A DNA stretch of 64,000 nt. Origin: Dysgonomonas sp. 25 (GTDB lineage: Bacteria; Bacteroidota; Bacteroidia; Bacteroidales; Dysgonomonadaceae). The DNA is taken from assembly GCF_010501075.1 (NCBI RefSeq), contig NZ_QVMN01000003.1, positions 324,292-388,291 on the forward strand, read 5' to 3'. Below the pieces are notes generated by a model. That model did not search any database, was not told where the DNA came from, and saw only the letters and a program-made list of their open reading frames with translations. Shown piece by piece: positions 36,765-45,874 of the stretch (positions within the stretch are counted from its first letter, which is position 1; every line of letters starts with the position of its first letter). The position numbers were made by a program, and so were the translations under genes.

Positions 36765-38099
36765 ATGAAAAAGATAATAGTTTTAGGTGGTGGCGAAAGC
36801 GGTGTAGGTTCCGCTATTCTTGCGCAGGCAAAGGGATTCGATGTCTTTTTGTCGGATATGGGCGCTTTGCAGGATAAATACAAAGCCGAGCTCGCCCGTT
36901 ATGCTATCCCTTACGAGGAGAAAGGGCACACCGAAGAACTCATTCTGTCGGCAACCGAAATTATCAAAAGTCCGGGCATTCCGAACGAAGCCCCGTTGAT
37001 ACAAAAAGCGATAGCGAAGAACATTCCTGTAATCTCCGAAATAGAGTTTGCCGGAAGATATACCGATGCCAAAACGATTTGCATCACCGGCAGCAACGGC
37101 AAAACCACGACCACAAGCCTTATCTACCACATCCTGAAAACAGGAGGATTGAACGTCGGTTTGGGCGGAAATATCGGACGCAGCTTTGCCCGTCAGGTAG
37201 CCGAATCAACTTACGATTACTATGTATTGGAGCTAAGCAGCTTCCAACTCGATAATATGTACGACTTCAAGGCGGATATTGCCATCCTGCTCAATATCAC
37301 GCCCGACCACCTCGACCGTTACGACCACGATATGCAGAAGTATGTCGATTCCAAAATGCGCATCATCCGCAACCAGACTGCCGCGGATGCTTTTATCTAT
37401 TGGGCGGACGATCCGGTGGTGACCAAAGAAGTAGCTAAACTGAAACCTGCGGCGCAGCTCTTTACCTTTGCCGAACGCAAAGAGCAAGGAGTAGCTGCCT
37501 ATGCAGAGAACAATAAAATCTATATAAAAACCCCCAAGGCTGAATTTACCATGGAACAAGAATTGTTAGCCCTCACAGGTACCCATAACCTGCACAATTC
37601 CCTCGCTTCGGGCATTGTTGCGAAACTGGTCGATATAGAAGACGAAAACTTACGTCAGGCACTCAGTGACTTTCAAGGGGTGGAACATCGCCTCGAGAAT
37701 GTGGCTAAGGTGCGAGGCGTGCAATATATAAACGATTCCAAGGCAACCAATGTCAATTCGTGCTGGTATGCCCTGCAAAGCATGACGACCAAAGTTGTCC
37801 TCATCTTGGGCGGAATCGACAAAGGAAACGATTACACGGAGATAGAAAGTCTGGTAAAGGAAAAAGTCCATGCCCTGATATTCTTAGGGACGGACAATTC
37901 CAAGCTACATGCTTTCTTCGACGGGAAAGTAGATACGATAGCAGATGCCCGTTCGATGGAAGAAGCGGTAAATACCGCCTACCGTCTGGCGAACGAAGGG
38001 GATACAGTCCTGCTTTCGCCTTGCTGTGCCAGCTTCGACCTCTTCAAAAGCTATGAGGACAGAGGACGGCAATTTAAAGAGTATGTAAGAAAATTATAA
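36765..38099 (+). CDS. murD: UDP-MurNAc-L-alanine:D-glutamate ligase
   Basis: 444 aa from the ATG at 36765 (MKKIIVLGGGESG). The longer frame begins with a TTG inside the palindromic repeat and would add ten repeat-encoded residues. MurD adds D-Glu to UDP-MurNAc-L-Ala. Motifs: N-terminal nucleotide-type loop GGGESGVG (8-15), ATP loop TGSNGKTTT near 108-116, the LNITPDHLDRY segment near 179-189, the C-terminal HRLENV and DSKATN segments near 303-320, and LSPCCASFDLF near 422-432. Confidence 0.96.
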   Translation: MKKIIVLGGGESGVGSAILAQAKGFDVFLSDMGALQDKYKAELARYAIPYEEKGHTEELILSATEIIKSPGIPNEAPLIQKAIAKNIPVISEIEFAGRYTDAKTICITGSNGKTTTTSLIYHILKTGGLNVGLGGNIGRSFARQVAESTYDYYVLELSSFQLDNMYDFKADIAILLNITPDHLDRYDHDMQKYVDSKMRIIRNQTAADAFIYWADDPVVTKEVAKLKPAAQLFTFAERKEQGVAAYAENNKIYIKTPKAEFTMEQELLALTGTHNLHNSLASGIVAKLVDIEDENLRQALSDFQGVEHRLENVAKVRGVQYINDSKATNVNSCWYALQSMTTKVVLILGGIDKGNDYTEIESLVKEKVHALIFLGTDNSKLHAFFDGKVDTIADARSMEEAVNTAYRLANEGDTVLLSPCCASFDLFKSYEDRGRQFKEYVRKL

Positions 38100-38111
38100 T
38101 TCAAGAAAGAA

Positions 38112-39317
38112 ATGGGATTGCAAATCTTTGGCAAAGCCTTCAAAGGAGATAAAGTCATCTGGTGCATATTCATTGCGCTGTGCCTTGTCTCGTTGCTCGC
38201 GGTATTCAGCTCTACCAGTACCATTGCCTATAAACAGCAAAGTCACTGGGCGCCGATATTGCGTCACGGAGCTTTCCTGCTCATCGGGTTTGCCATTGTC
38301 CTTTTCTTGCAGCGCATACCTACCCGTTTCTTTTCTTTGCTGATATTGGGCGTTCCGCTGTCGGCTATTTTGCTGGTTGTGACCATGTTTATGGGAGTCG
38401 ATGTCAATGGCGCGCACCGCTGGATTGGAGTAGGTTCTATTACTATACAACCGTCGGAAATAGCCAAAATCTGTATGATTGGCTACATGGCTTTCTTCCT
38501 GAGCCGGATGAAACCCGAAAACGAATCGTGGATATTCAAGGCGCTGATTATTGCCATCGCCGGAATTTGTATGCTCATTGCACCCGAAAACCTTTCGACA
38601 GCATGTTTGCTGTTTACGGTCTGCTTTCTGATGATGTTTATCGGGCAGGTCAGCATGAAACGGTTGGGTAAGATAGTGGCCGTCTGTGCCATTGGCGGTG
38701 TGTTGTTGATAGGTAGTGTGACATTGCTTCCGAACAGCTTTGTCAAAGATTATATGCCCGACCGCTTTTCTACATGGAAAGGACGTATCGAGCGGCATAG
38801 CGACAAGGCTGATGAAGACAAATTCAAGATAACCGACGAGAACTTTCAGGAGTCACATGCCAAAATAGCTATTGCCAACGGCGGCATTATCGGTCTGCCC
38901 GGCAGTGGGGTAGAGCGCGATATTCTGCCGCAGGCTTATTCCGATTTCATCTTTGCCATTATTCTGGAAGAAATGGGACTGTTGGGAGGCTTGTTTGTGC
39001 TGATGCTCTACGTCTCGCTGATGGTGCGGTGCGGCGTCTTAGCCTCGAAGTGCGAAAAGAAATTCCCCCGCTATCTGATACTGGGGGCCGGATTGATATT
39101 GACCATGCAAGCCTTGCTGAATATGGCAGTGGCCGTCAATCTGATACCCGTTACCGGGCAACCCTTGCCGCTAATTAGCAGGGGAGGGACGTCGACCATC
39201 ATCACTTGTGCCTATTTTGGTATTATATTGTCTTGTTCGTCCAAGTTCAATGACGAAGATTATCACGAAGATGTGGACGAAGAGATAGCAAACTTAGATG
39301 TAGAAGATTATCAATAG
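38112..39317 (+). CDS. ftsW: Septal peptidoglycan polymerase FtsW
   Basis: SEDS-family glycosyltransferase with about ten transmembrane helices, which polymerises lipid II at the septum and pairs with FtsI. It is 401 aa. Family features are the first extracytoplasmic motif FSSTSTIAY, GAHRWIGVG near 99-107, the PSEIAKI near 113-119, the large periplasmic loop with FQESHAKIAI and GLPGSG near 249-266, and the C-terminal INLIPVTGQPLPLISRGGTS-type end (near 348-365), read here as NLIPVTGQPLP and LISRGGTS. The tail is acidic. Confidence 0.96.
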   Translation: MGLQIFGKAFKGDKVIWCIFIALCLVSLLAVFSSTSTIAYKQQSHWAPILRHGAFLLIGFAIVLFLQRIPTRFFSLLILGVPLSAILLVVTMFMGVDVNGAHRWIGVGSITIQPSEIAKICMIGYMAFFLSRMKPENESWIFKALIIAIAGICMLIAPENLSTACLLFTVCFLMMFIGQVSMKRLGKIVAVCAIGGVLLIGSVTLLPNSFVKDYMPDRFSTWKGRIERHSDKADEDKFKITDENFQESHAKIAIANGGIIGLPGSGVERDILPQAYSDFIFAIILEEMGLLGGLFVLMLYVSLMVRCGVLASKCEKKFPRYLILGAGLILTMQALLNMAVAVNLIPVTGQPLPLISRGGTSTIITCAYFGIILSCSSKFNDEDYHEDVDEEIANLDVEDYQ

Positions 39318-39329
39318 CATAAACAAAGC

Positions 39330-40445
39330 ATGAGCACGAAATTAGAAAAAGTGATTATCAGCGGAGGTGGAACGGGCGGACATATTTTTCCGGCCGTAGC
39401 TATCGCCGACGCTATAAAAAAACGTTATCCCGATGTGGATATTCTCTTTGTCGGTGCGGAAAACCGTATGGAGATGAAGCGTGTACCCGAAGCGGGGTAC
39501 GAAATTGTAGGATTGGATATATCAGGCTTCGACCGGCAAAACTTGTTGAGGAACTTTGCTGTTCTCTGGCGATTATTTAAGAGTTTTTTCAAAGCTCGCA
39601 GAATCTTAAAGAAATTCAAGCCGCAAGTTGCAGTAGGTGTGGGCGGTTATGCCAGTGCTGCTACGCTGAAGATGGCTAATTGGCTGAATATACCGACTGT
39701 CATACAAGAGCAAAATTCGTATGCAGGCGTAACGAATAAATTTCTGGCAAAAAAGGCGAGCCGTATATGCGTAGCCTACGACAAAATGGATGCCTTTTTT
39801 CCGAAAGACAGGATTGTCCTCACGGGAAATCCTTGTCGGCAAGATTTGCTGAATTTGGCTATCACAAGGGAAGAAGCTGCAGCTTTTTTCAACGTAAATC
39901 CGGCGAAAAAAACGATATTGGTTATTGGCGGAAGCCTCGGAGCGCAGACCATCAACCGCAGCCTGTCGAAAGACATAGAAAAAATAGCCGGCCTCGACGT
40001 TCAGATTATCTGGCAATGCGGAGCACGCTATATAACCGAACTGACACTCAGACTGGAATCGGCAGGAAATCCGGAGAATATCCGCTTGTACGATTTTATC
40101 AGCCGCATGGATTTAGCCTATAAGGCTGCCGATTTGGTTATTTCGCGGGCAGGAGCAAGTTCCATTTCGGAGCTTAGTTTGTTGGAAAAGCCTGTTATCC
40201 TGATACCTTCGCCCAATGTGGCCGAAGACCATCAGACCAAAAATGCCAATGCATTGGTCGAAAAAGATGCGGCAATCCTTATAGCCGACAAAGATGCGAA
40301 CGACCAATTGTTGGCTACAGCGTTGGAAACCGTACAGGATGATACCAAGTTGAAAACCTTGTCGCAGCATATAGCTCAACTTGCCCAGCGCGATTCGGCG
40401 GAACGGATTGTGGATGAGATAGTAAAGATTATTGATAAGAAATAG
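39330..40445 (+). CDS. murG: UDP-GlcNAc:lipid I N-acetylglucosaminyltransferase
   Basis: Peripheral inner-membrane GT-B glycosyltransferase that converts lipid I to lipid II. It is 371 aa. The first signature GGGTGGHIFPA is at 11-21, the second glycine-rich loop GGSLGAQTINRSL near 200-212, and the UDP-GlcNAc-binding SRAGASSISEL near 271-281. The hydrophobic-basic patch around residues 70-92 (FAVLWRLFKSFFKARRILKK, read as two halves) fits membrane contact. It abuts murC with no gap. Confidence 0.96.
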   Translation: MSTKLEKVIISGGGTGGHIFPAVAIADAIKKRYPDVDILFVGAENRMEMKRVPEAGYEIVGLDISGFDRQNLLRNFAVLWRLFKSFFKARRILKKFKPQVAVGVGGYASAATLKMANWLNIPTVIQEQNSYAGVTNKFLAKKASRICVAYDKMDAFFPKDRIVLTGNPCRQDLLNLAITREEAAAFFNVNPAKKTILVIGGSLGAQTINRSLSKDIEKIAGLDVQIIWQCGARYITELTLRLESAGNPENIRLYDFISRMDLAYKAADLVISRAGASSISELSLLEKPVILIPSPNVAEDHQTKNANALVEKDAAILIADKDANDQLLATALETVQDDTKLKTLSQHIAQLAQRDSAERIVDEIVKIIDKK

Positions 40446-41816
40446 ATGAAGGATATACAAAACATATATTTCATTGGTATAGGCGGTATCGGCATGAGCA
40501 ACCTCGCCCGTTACTTTATGGCAAAAGGGAAACAGGTTGCCGGCTACGACCGTACGGAAACACTTCTGACGAAAGAATTGACGAAGGAAGGCGCAAGCGT
40601 CCATTACGAGGACGATACGGCGCTTATCCCCGGGGCGTTCAAGAACCCCGGCAATACATTAGTCGTTTATACGCCTGCTGTCCCTGCCGATTCGAACGAA
40701 ATGGCCTATTTCCGTGCGAACGGTTTCGATATGCACAAACGTGCCGAAGTATTGGGTTTGATAACCCAAGCGAGTAAAGCGCTTTGCTGTGCCGGAACGC
40801 ATGGGAAGACAACAACTTCGAGCATGCTCGCGCATATCCTCAAGCAATCGCATTTGGATGTCAATGCCTTTCTGGGTGGTATTCTGAAAAACTATAACAA
40901 TAACCTTTTGTTGTCCGATACGAGCGAATTTACAGTTGTTGAGGCCGATGAATACGATCGCTCGTTCCATTGGCTGCATCCATATATGGCACTCATTACC
41001 TCTGTCGATCCTGATCATTTGGATATTTACGGGACAGAAGAGGCGTATTTGAAAAGCTTCGAGCATTTTACGAGCCTTATCCAGCCCGGAGGAGCGTTGG
41101 TGCTGAAAATCAATACGAAACTTAATCCGAAGGTTTGTCAGAATGTTCGGGTGTATACCTATTCGCAGGATAAGGGAGATTTTCATGCGACAAATATCCG
41201 TATCGGGAACGGCGAAATACGATTCGACTTTGTTACGCCGAAAGAGGTTATCAAAGATATACATTTAGGCGTGCCTATAAAGATAAATATCGAAAATGCC
41301 GTTGGCTCGATGGCGTTGGCATGGTTGAATGGTGTTACGGCGGACGAACTCCGTCAGGCGATGGCTACCTTCCAAGGGGCAAAGCGTCGCTTCGATTTTC
41401 TGCTGAAAACTGACAAAGTAGTGATGATAGACGATTACGCACACCATCCCGACGAGCTGGCAGCGAGCATCACCTCGGTAAAGGCGCTCTATCCCGACCG
41501 CAAGGTGACAGGCATATTCCAGCCTCACTTGTACAGCCGTACAAAGGATTTTGCTCCCGAATTTGCTAAAAGCCTTTCGTTGCTCGACGAGCTGATATTA
41601 TTAGACATCTATCCGGCACGCGAAAAACCTATCGAGGGCGTAACCTCACAAATCATTTTTGATAAGGTTACCTGTCCTAAAACGCTTTGCCGAAAGGATG
41701 AATTATTAGCTATATTGGAGAATAAGCAAGATATAGAAGTGCTGCTAACCATCGGAGCAGGCGATATCGACCAGCTATTGCAGCCGATAAAAGAATTGTT
41801 GGAGAAAAGAAGATGA
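40446..41816 (+). CDS. murC: UDP-MurNAc:L-alanine ligase
   Basis: The first amino-acid ligase of peptidoglycan precursor synthesis. It is 456 aa. An N-terminal GIGGIGMSNLAR loop (11-22), the ATP loop GTHGKTTTSSM near 118-128, EADEYDRSF near 165-173, and the C-terminal DDYAHHPDE near 324-332 are all present. Its stop codon overlaps the start of the transposase gene that follows (ATGA at 41813-41816). In related clusters ftsQ would be expected directly here. Confidence 0.96.
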   Translation: MKDIQNIYFIGIGGIGMSNLARYFMAKGKQVAGYDRTETLLTKELTKEGASVHYEDDTALIPGAFKNPGNTLVVYTPAVPADSNEMAYFRANGFDMHKRAEVLGLITQASKALCCAGTHGKTTTSSMLAHILKQSHLDVNAFLGGILKNYNNNLLLSDTSEFTVVEADEYDRSFHWLHPYMALITSVDPDHLDIYGTEEAYLKSFEHFTSLIQPGGALVLKINTKLNPKVCQNVRVYTYSQDKGDFHATNIRIGNGEIRFDFVTPKEVIKDIHLGVPIKINIENAVGSMALAWLNGVTADELRQAMATFQGAKRRFDFLLKTDKVVMIDDYAHHPDELAASITSVKALYPDRKVTGIFQPHLYSRTKDFAPEFAKSLSLLDELILLDIYPAREKPIEGVTSQIIFDKVTCPKTLCRKDELLAILENKQDIEVLLTIGAGDIDQLLQPIKELLEKRR

Positions 41817-42358
41817 CAGAAACCCGGACATACCCGAAAAGGAAAAGCACCCGTCTGACAAAATATGATTATTCGCAGGAAGGGCTGTATTTCGTAACCT
41901 TGTGTACGCAAGGGATGGTATGTTTATTCGGTGAAGTATATGAGCGCGAAATGCAATTGAATGAAGTAGGAAGAATGGTGGAAGGGTGGTACTCCGAGAT
42001 AGAAAATAAGTTTAAAGACATTTTTTGTCATGATATGGTAATTATGCCAAACCACATGCATTTTATTGTCGAAAATATTAATTGTGAATGTGTAGGGGCA
42101 GACCTATGTGTCTGCCCGGATGATGCGGGCGAACACGCAGGTTCGCCCCTACACCTTGTCATACAATGGTTTAAAACCATGACAACAAATGAATATATAC
42201 GTGGTGTGAAAAATGGCAAATGGAAATCATTTGATAAACGTATCTGGCAGCGCAACTATTACGAACATATTATTCGTAATCAATTCGTTTGTAATAAAAT
42301 AGTGGATTATATCAACAATAATCCTTCGAATTGGAAAAATGATAAATACTATCTATGA
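41813..42358 (+). mobile_element. REP-associated tyrosine transposase (RAYT, IS200-like Y1) inside the division cluster
   Basis: 181-aa protein-coding gene of the TnpA-REP/Y1 transposase family. These enzymes nick single-stranded palindromes through an HUH motif and a tyrosine. HUH is His81-Met-His83 in MPNHMH, and the tyrosine candidates are Tyr149/Tyr150 in WQRNYYEHIIRN. Also typical are GLYFVTLCT near 24-32, QWFKTMTTNEYIRG near 118-131 and YINNNPSNW near 167-174. It appears intact. It overlaps murC and ftsQ by ATGA at both ends. Residues of about 93-114 are encoded by a palindromic element that is also found in the FISUMP leaders. It carries no IS-type terminal repeats that I can see. It is either domesticated or a recent passenger. 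Confidence 0.93.
42090..42154. repeat. Two-hairpin palindromic element, copy 4, in frame inside the RAYT gene
   Basis: Outer arms GTGTAGGGGC (42090-42099) and GCCCCTACAC (42145-42154) are a perfect 10-bp inverted repeat. Inside are hairpin GGGCAGAC/GTCTGCCC (42096-42103, 42110-42117; loop CTATGT) and hairpin GGGCGAAC/GTTCGCCC (42127-42134, 42141-42148; loop ACGCAG). The transposase reading frame passes through without a stop. Confidence 0.88.
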
Positions 42359-43086
42359 AAAAAGCCATTATCATCATCGTCATTTGTCTTATCGGAGGCT
42401 ATCTGATATTTGCGGCTGTCACTTTTCAGGATAAGCCGAAAGAAGGCGTGTGCGCGGGGCTGGACATAACAATTATCAACGAGAACAGCGAAACCTTCCT
42501 CGAAGAAAAGCAGGTCGAAAAGATGCTTGCCGAAAAAGGATTATCGCCCCAAGACAAACAGATAAAAGACATCAACACCGACGAGATAGCATCCGCTATT
42601 GCCGGCAACCAGATGATAAAAAAGGCAGAAGTATATGTCGCCAATGACAATGCGATAAAGATAAATGTCTACGAACGCACCCCTATCCTGCGCGTGATAC
42701 CCGAATCTGGCGACAGTTACTATATCGACGACGAAGGCAAACGTATGCCTCTCTCTACGCGTTATACAGCCTATCTTCCGGTGGCTACGGGAAGCATAAA
42801 AGAGCAGTTCGCGCTGGACAATCTTTACCCTTTCGCTCATTTTCTGTGGAAAGATAAATTCTGGAATGCCCAGATAGAACAGATTGTTGTCCGCGCCAAT
42901 GGAGAGGTGGAATTTATTCCGCGTGTAGGCGATCAGCGCATTATTTTGGGAAAAGTAGATGGATTTCGCGAAAAATTAGATAAATTAATGGCTTTTTATC
43001 AAAAAGGGCAAAACGAAACAGGATGGAATAAATATTCTGTTATAAATTTGAAGTACGATAAACAAGTCGTTTGCACCAAACGTTAA
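42355..43086 (+). CDS. ftsQ: Cell division protein FtsQ
   Basis: 243 aa bitopic protein: cytoplasmic basic start, one membrane helix (about 4-22, AIIIIVICLIGGYLIFAA), a POTRA-like domain (about 38-110, with VYERTPILRV at its end) and the FtsQ beta domain (about 110-243, with NGEVEFIPRVGDQRIILG). It links FtsL/FtsB to the early division proteins. The start codon overlaps the stop of the transposase gene (ATGA), so its translation may depend on ribosomes that have just read the transposase. Confidence 0.92.
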   Translation: MKKAIIIIVICLIGGYLIFAAVTFQDKPKEGVCAGLDITIINENSETFLEEKQVEKMLAEKGLSPQDKQIKDINTDEIASAIAGNQMIKKAEVYVANDNAIKINVYERTPILRVIPESGDSYYIDDEGKRMPLSTRYTAYLPVATGSIKEQFALDNLYPFAHFLWKDKFWNAQIEQIVVRANGEVEFIPRVGDQRIILGKVDGFREKLDKLMAFYQKGQNETGWNKYSVINLKYDKQVVCTKR

Positions 43087-43139
43087 TTAATGAGTTATAA
43101 TGACTGCACAGGATGCAGTTTTTCAAATAGATAGAAAAT

Positions 43140-44465
43140 ATGGACCAATCAGGATTTATTGCAGCTATTGAATTCGGGACGTCGAAGATTGTCGGTTTGC
43201 TCGCCCGTAAGAACGAGCAGGGCGTTATTACCATTCTTGCTTCCGAAACCGTTCCGGCCGAAACCTCTATGCGGCACGGAGTTATTTACAACATAGACGA
43301 GGTAGCAGGGAAGACGAAGAAACTGGTGAGCTTGCTCGAAAACAAAGCCGGAAAGAAGATTGGTAAGATGTATGTCTCTATCAACGGGCAATCGCTGAGA
43401 GCGATAGACCATACCGAAGTCTGGGCATTGGAACAGAACGAGCCTGTCACCTTTGCTATGCTCGACAAAATGGAGCAACAAGCCAAGCTGAATAAACCTG
43501 AATTTCTGACCAATTACAGTGTGATTGCTCCCGAATATTTCCTTGACGGGCAATACGAAGAAGAGCCGATAGACAAACCGGCTTCGTCCATCGAAGGACA
43601 TTACCGCCTGATTGTAGGGCGTCCGAACATCAAAAGCAATATCGAGAAAGTACTGGTCAATAAAGTCGGTATCGATATTGCCGGATACATTGTCGGCCCT
43701 GTGGCAGCAGGCGCTTTAGTACTGGAAGAATCGGAACGTCAGGCAGGATGTGCCTTAGTCGATTTCGGGGCGGGTACTACTACCCTGTCGATATACAAGG
43801 ACGGATTGTTGCGCTATATGTCCGTTATTCCGTTTGGCGGGCGCACAGTAACCAAAGATATTCAAGGACTTGGATTTGTTTCCGAAGCGGCCGAATCGTA
43901 CAAAATCCGTTATGGAAGATTAGGCAAGAAAAAAGAAAATACGCCGACAGGCATTGTCAGCTCGGATGTTAATCTGCGCGAACTGAACAAGGTTATCCAA
44001 TTGCGCGAAGATGAAATTATGCTGAATCTGATTCACCAGATAAAAGAGTCGGGCTATGCCGACCAACTCGAAGCCGGAATCATTACCGTCGGAGGAGCTT
44101 CGCAACTGCCGGGATTGACGGAGTATCTGGCCGAGAAATCGCAAATTCCGGTGAAGCGCGGAATCGTTAAGCGCGTTTACATCAATAATGCCGCCGACCT
44201 GCTACAAAATCCGGCTTATACCCAAAGCTTGGGAATGTTCCTTTTTGCCAACGAAAATTGCGAGAAGAAAGAAGAGCCTAAGCCCGTAGCTCCGCCGGTG
44301 CAACAAACGCAACCGAAGCCGGAAGAGCAGCCCGCTGCACCAAAAGAAGAAAAAAAGAAGAAAAAGAAAAGAGATGGACAAGGGACGCTTTTCAGCTTCT
44401 TCGAAAAGATACAGAACTTCGGTGGAACGATGTTCGACGAAGGAGAAGACAATGACGAGGAATAA
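43140..44465 (+). CDS. ftsA: Cell division actin-like protein FtsA
   Basis: Actin-family ATPase that anchors FtsZ filaments to the membrane. It is 441 aa. The phosphate-1 loop is AIEFGTSKIVGL (9-20), the SHS2/1C domain covers about 85-165, the phosphate-2 loop is ALVDFGAGTTTLSI near 202-215 and the adenosine loop is TVGGASQLPGL near 315-325. A Pro/Lys-rich linker (about 378-412) precedes the C-terminal membrane-binding amphipathic helix (FSFFEKIQNFGGTMF). It is separated from ftsZ by a 107-bp gap with palindromic repeats. Confidence 0.96.
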   Translation: MDQSGFIAAIEFGTSKIVGLLARKNEQGVITILASETVPAETSMRHGVIYNIDEVAGKTKKLVSLLENKAGKKIGKMYVSINGQSLRAIDHTEVWALEQNEPVTFAMLDKMEQQAKLNKPEFLTNYSVIAPEYFLDGQYEEEPIDKPASSIEGHYRLIVGRPNIKSNIEKVLVNKVGIDIAGYIVGPVAAGALVLEESERQAGCALVDFGAGTTTLSIYKDGLLRYMSVIPFGGRTVTKDIQGLGFVSEAAESYKIRYGRLGKKKENTPTGIVSSDVNLRELNKVIQLREDEIMLNLIHQIKESGYADQLEAGIITVGGASQLPGLTEYLAEKSQIPVKRGIVKRVYINNAADLLQNPAYTQSLGMFLFANENCEKKEEPKPVAPPVQQTQPKPEEQPAAPKEEKKKKKKRDGQGTLFSFFEKIQNFGGTMFDEGEDNDEE

Positions 44466-44572
44466 TCGCCCCTCCTAACCTCCCCGAAGGGGGAGGAAAT
44501 AAACAATAAGAGTATAATTGCCTTACGATAATCCCCCATGGGAGATTCAGGGGGCTGAAACATATCAATAAT
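44466..44572. repeat. CCTCCCC palindromes in the ftsA-ftsZ gap
   Basis: CCTCCCCGAAGGGGGAGG is a near-perfect palindrome at about 44478-44497. A second one, CCCCCATGGGAG/CAGGGGGCTG, lies at about 44532-44560. Similar C-run/G-run hairpins occur in the FISUMP leaders. No promoter was recognised. Confidence 0.6.
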
Positions 44573-45871
44573 ATGGACGATAAATTATTAGACTTTCAAT
44601 ATCCGCATAATACGCAACGTATCATCAAGGTGATTGGTGTCGGCGGCGGTGGCGGTAATGCTGTAAACCACATGTATAACGAAGGCATACACGATGTTTC
44701 GTTTGCGTTGTGCAATACCGACAATCAGGCTTTAGGACAATCGCCAGTGACGACGCGGGTACAGCTCGGCAAAACGACCACCGAAGGCTTAGGCGCGGGT
44801 AACCGCCCCGAAGTAGCTCAGGCGGCTGCCGAAGAAAGCCGTGCCGATATAGAACGCTTGCTGAGCGACGGGACGAAAATGGTATTCATCACTGCCGGGA
44901 TGGGTGGGGGAACAGGTACAGGTGCTGCGCCTGTCGTTGCCCGCATTGCCAAAAATATGGGAATCCTGACGGTGGGTATTGTGACCATCCCTTTTATGTT
45001 CGAAGGACGTAAGAAGATTATTCAGGCGCTGAAAGGGGTAACCGAAATGGCCAAGAGTGTCGATGCCCTTCTGGTTATCAATAACGAACGCCTGATAGAG
45101 ATATATTCCGACCTGACTATCCCCAATGCCTTTGCCAAAGCAGATGACACGCTGGCTATCGCAGCCAAGGGAATTGCTGAGATAATAACCGTTCACGGGC
45201 ATATCAACCTCGACTTTGCCGATGTCAAAACCATCCTCAAAGACGGTGGCGTAGCCATTATGAGTAGCGGTTTCGGCGAAGGCGAAAACCGCGTCGAAGA
45301 TGCTTTCAGTACATCATTGCATTCGCCGTTGCTCAACAACAACGACGTCTTTCAGGCGAAGAAGATATTGTTCAATATCTATTCGTCCGAAGAAAGCCCG
45401 CTTATCGTGGAAGAAATGGCGGCAGTTGCCGACTTTATGAAGCGCTTCGGGGCAGAGGTGGAAGTTATCTGGGGTACTGCTACCGAAAAGGGGCTGGGCA
45501 ACAAAATCAAGATTACGTTGCTGGCAACCGGATTCGGTATGGAGAATATCCCGGGAATCGAGATGCAACAAAAAGAGTGGACAGAGGAAGAGGAACGTAT
45601 CGAAGAAGAACGCCTGCAAAAAGAGGAAGAAGAAAAACGCCATATCAACGAGATGATAAAGGAATATTATGGCGAGAACGGCATCAAAACCGAAGATGTG
45701 AAAAATATCTTCTTCACGCCGAAGCCGATAATCCTTTCTACTGCCGAGCTGGATGATGACCGCATTATTGAGGCACTGGAGAATACACCGGTTTATAAGC
45801 GGGACGAGAAATTCAACCCGAGCGAATATAGAAGTTCGTCGAAATCGTCAACTAACCTCTTTAACGACTAA
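44573..45871 (+). CDS. ftsZ: Cell division protein FtsZ
   Basis: Tubulin-like GTPase that forms the Z ring. It is 432 aa. The nucleotide-binding glycine loops are [13 protein letters not shown] near 22-34 and the tubulin signature [10 protein letters not shown] near 113-122. The T7 synergy loop is N-L-D-F-A-D-V near 215-221. A charged linker follows about residue 335 ([18 protein letters not shown]). The C-terminal tail ends KSSTNLFND; the usual FtsA-binding peptide is degenerate, as in other Bacteroidota. Confidence 0.97.
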   Translation: MDDKLLDFQYPHNTQRIIKVIGVGGGGGNAVNHMYNEGIHDVSFALCNTDNQALGQSPVTTRVQLGKTTTEGLGAGNRPEVAQAAAEESRADIERLLSDGTKMVFITAGMGGGTGTGAAPVVARIAKNMGILTVGIVTIPFMFEGRKKIIQALKGVTEMAKSVDALLVINNERLIEIYSDLTIPNAFAKADDTLAIAAKGIAEIITVHGHINLDFADVKTILKDGGVAIMSSGFGEGENRVEDAFSTSLHSPLLNNNDVFQAKKILFNIYSSEESPLIVEEMAAVADFMKRFGAEVEVIWGTATEKGLGNKIKITLLATGFGMENIPGIEMQQKEWTEEEERIEEERLQKEEEEKRHINEMIKEYYGENGIKTEDVKNIFFTPKPIILSTAELDDDRIIEALENTPVYKRDEKFNPSEYRSSSKSSTNLFND

Positions 45872-45874
45872 AAG

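Noticed and set aside
41813-42358. Complete IS200/IS605 insertion sequence
   Set aside because: There is no tnpB or IscB gene and no left/right end hairpins next to the gene. The overlaps with murC and ftsQ leave no room for element ends, so I call it a RAYT gene, not a full IS.
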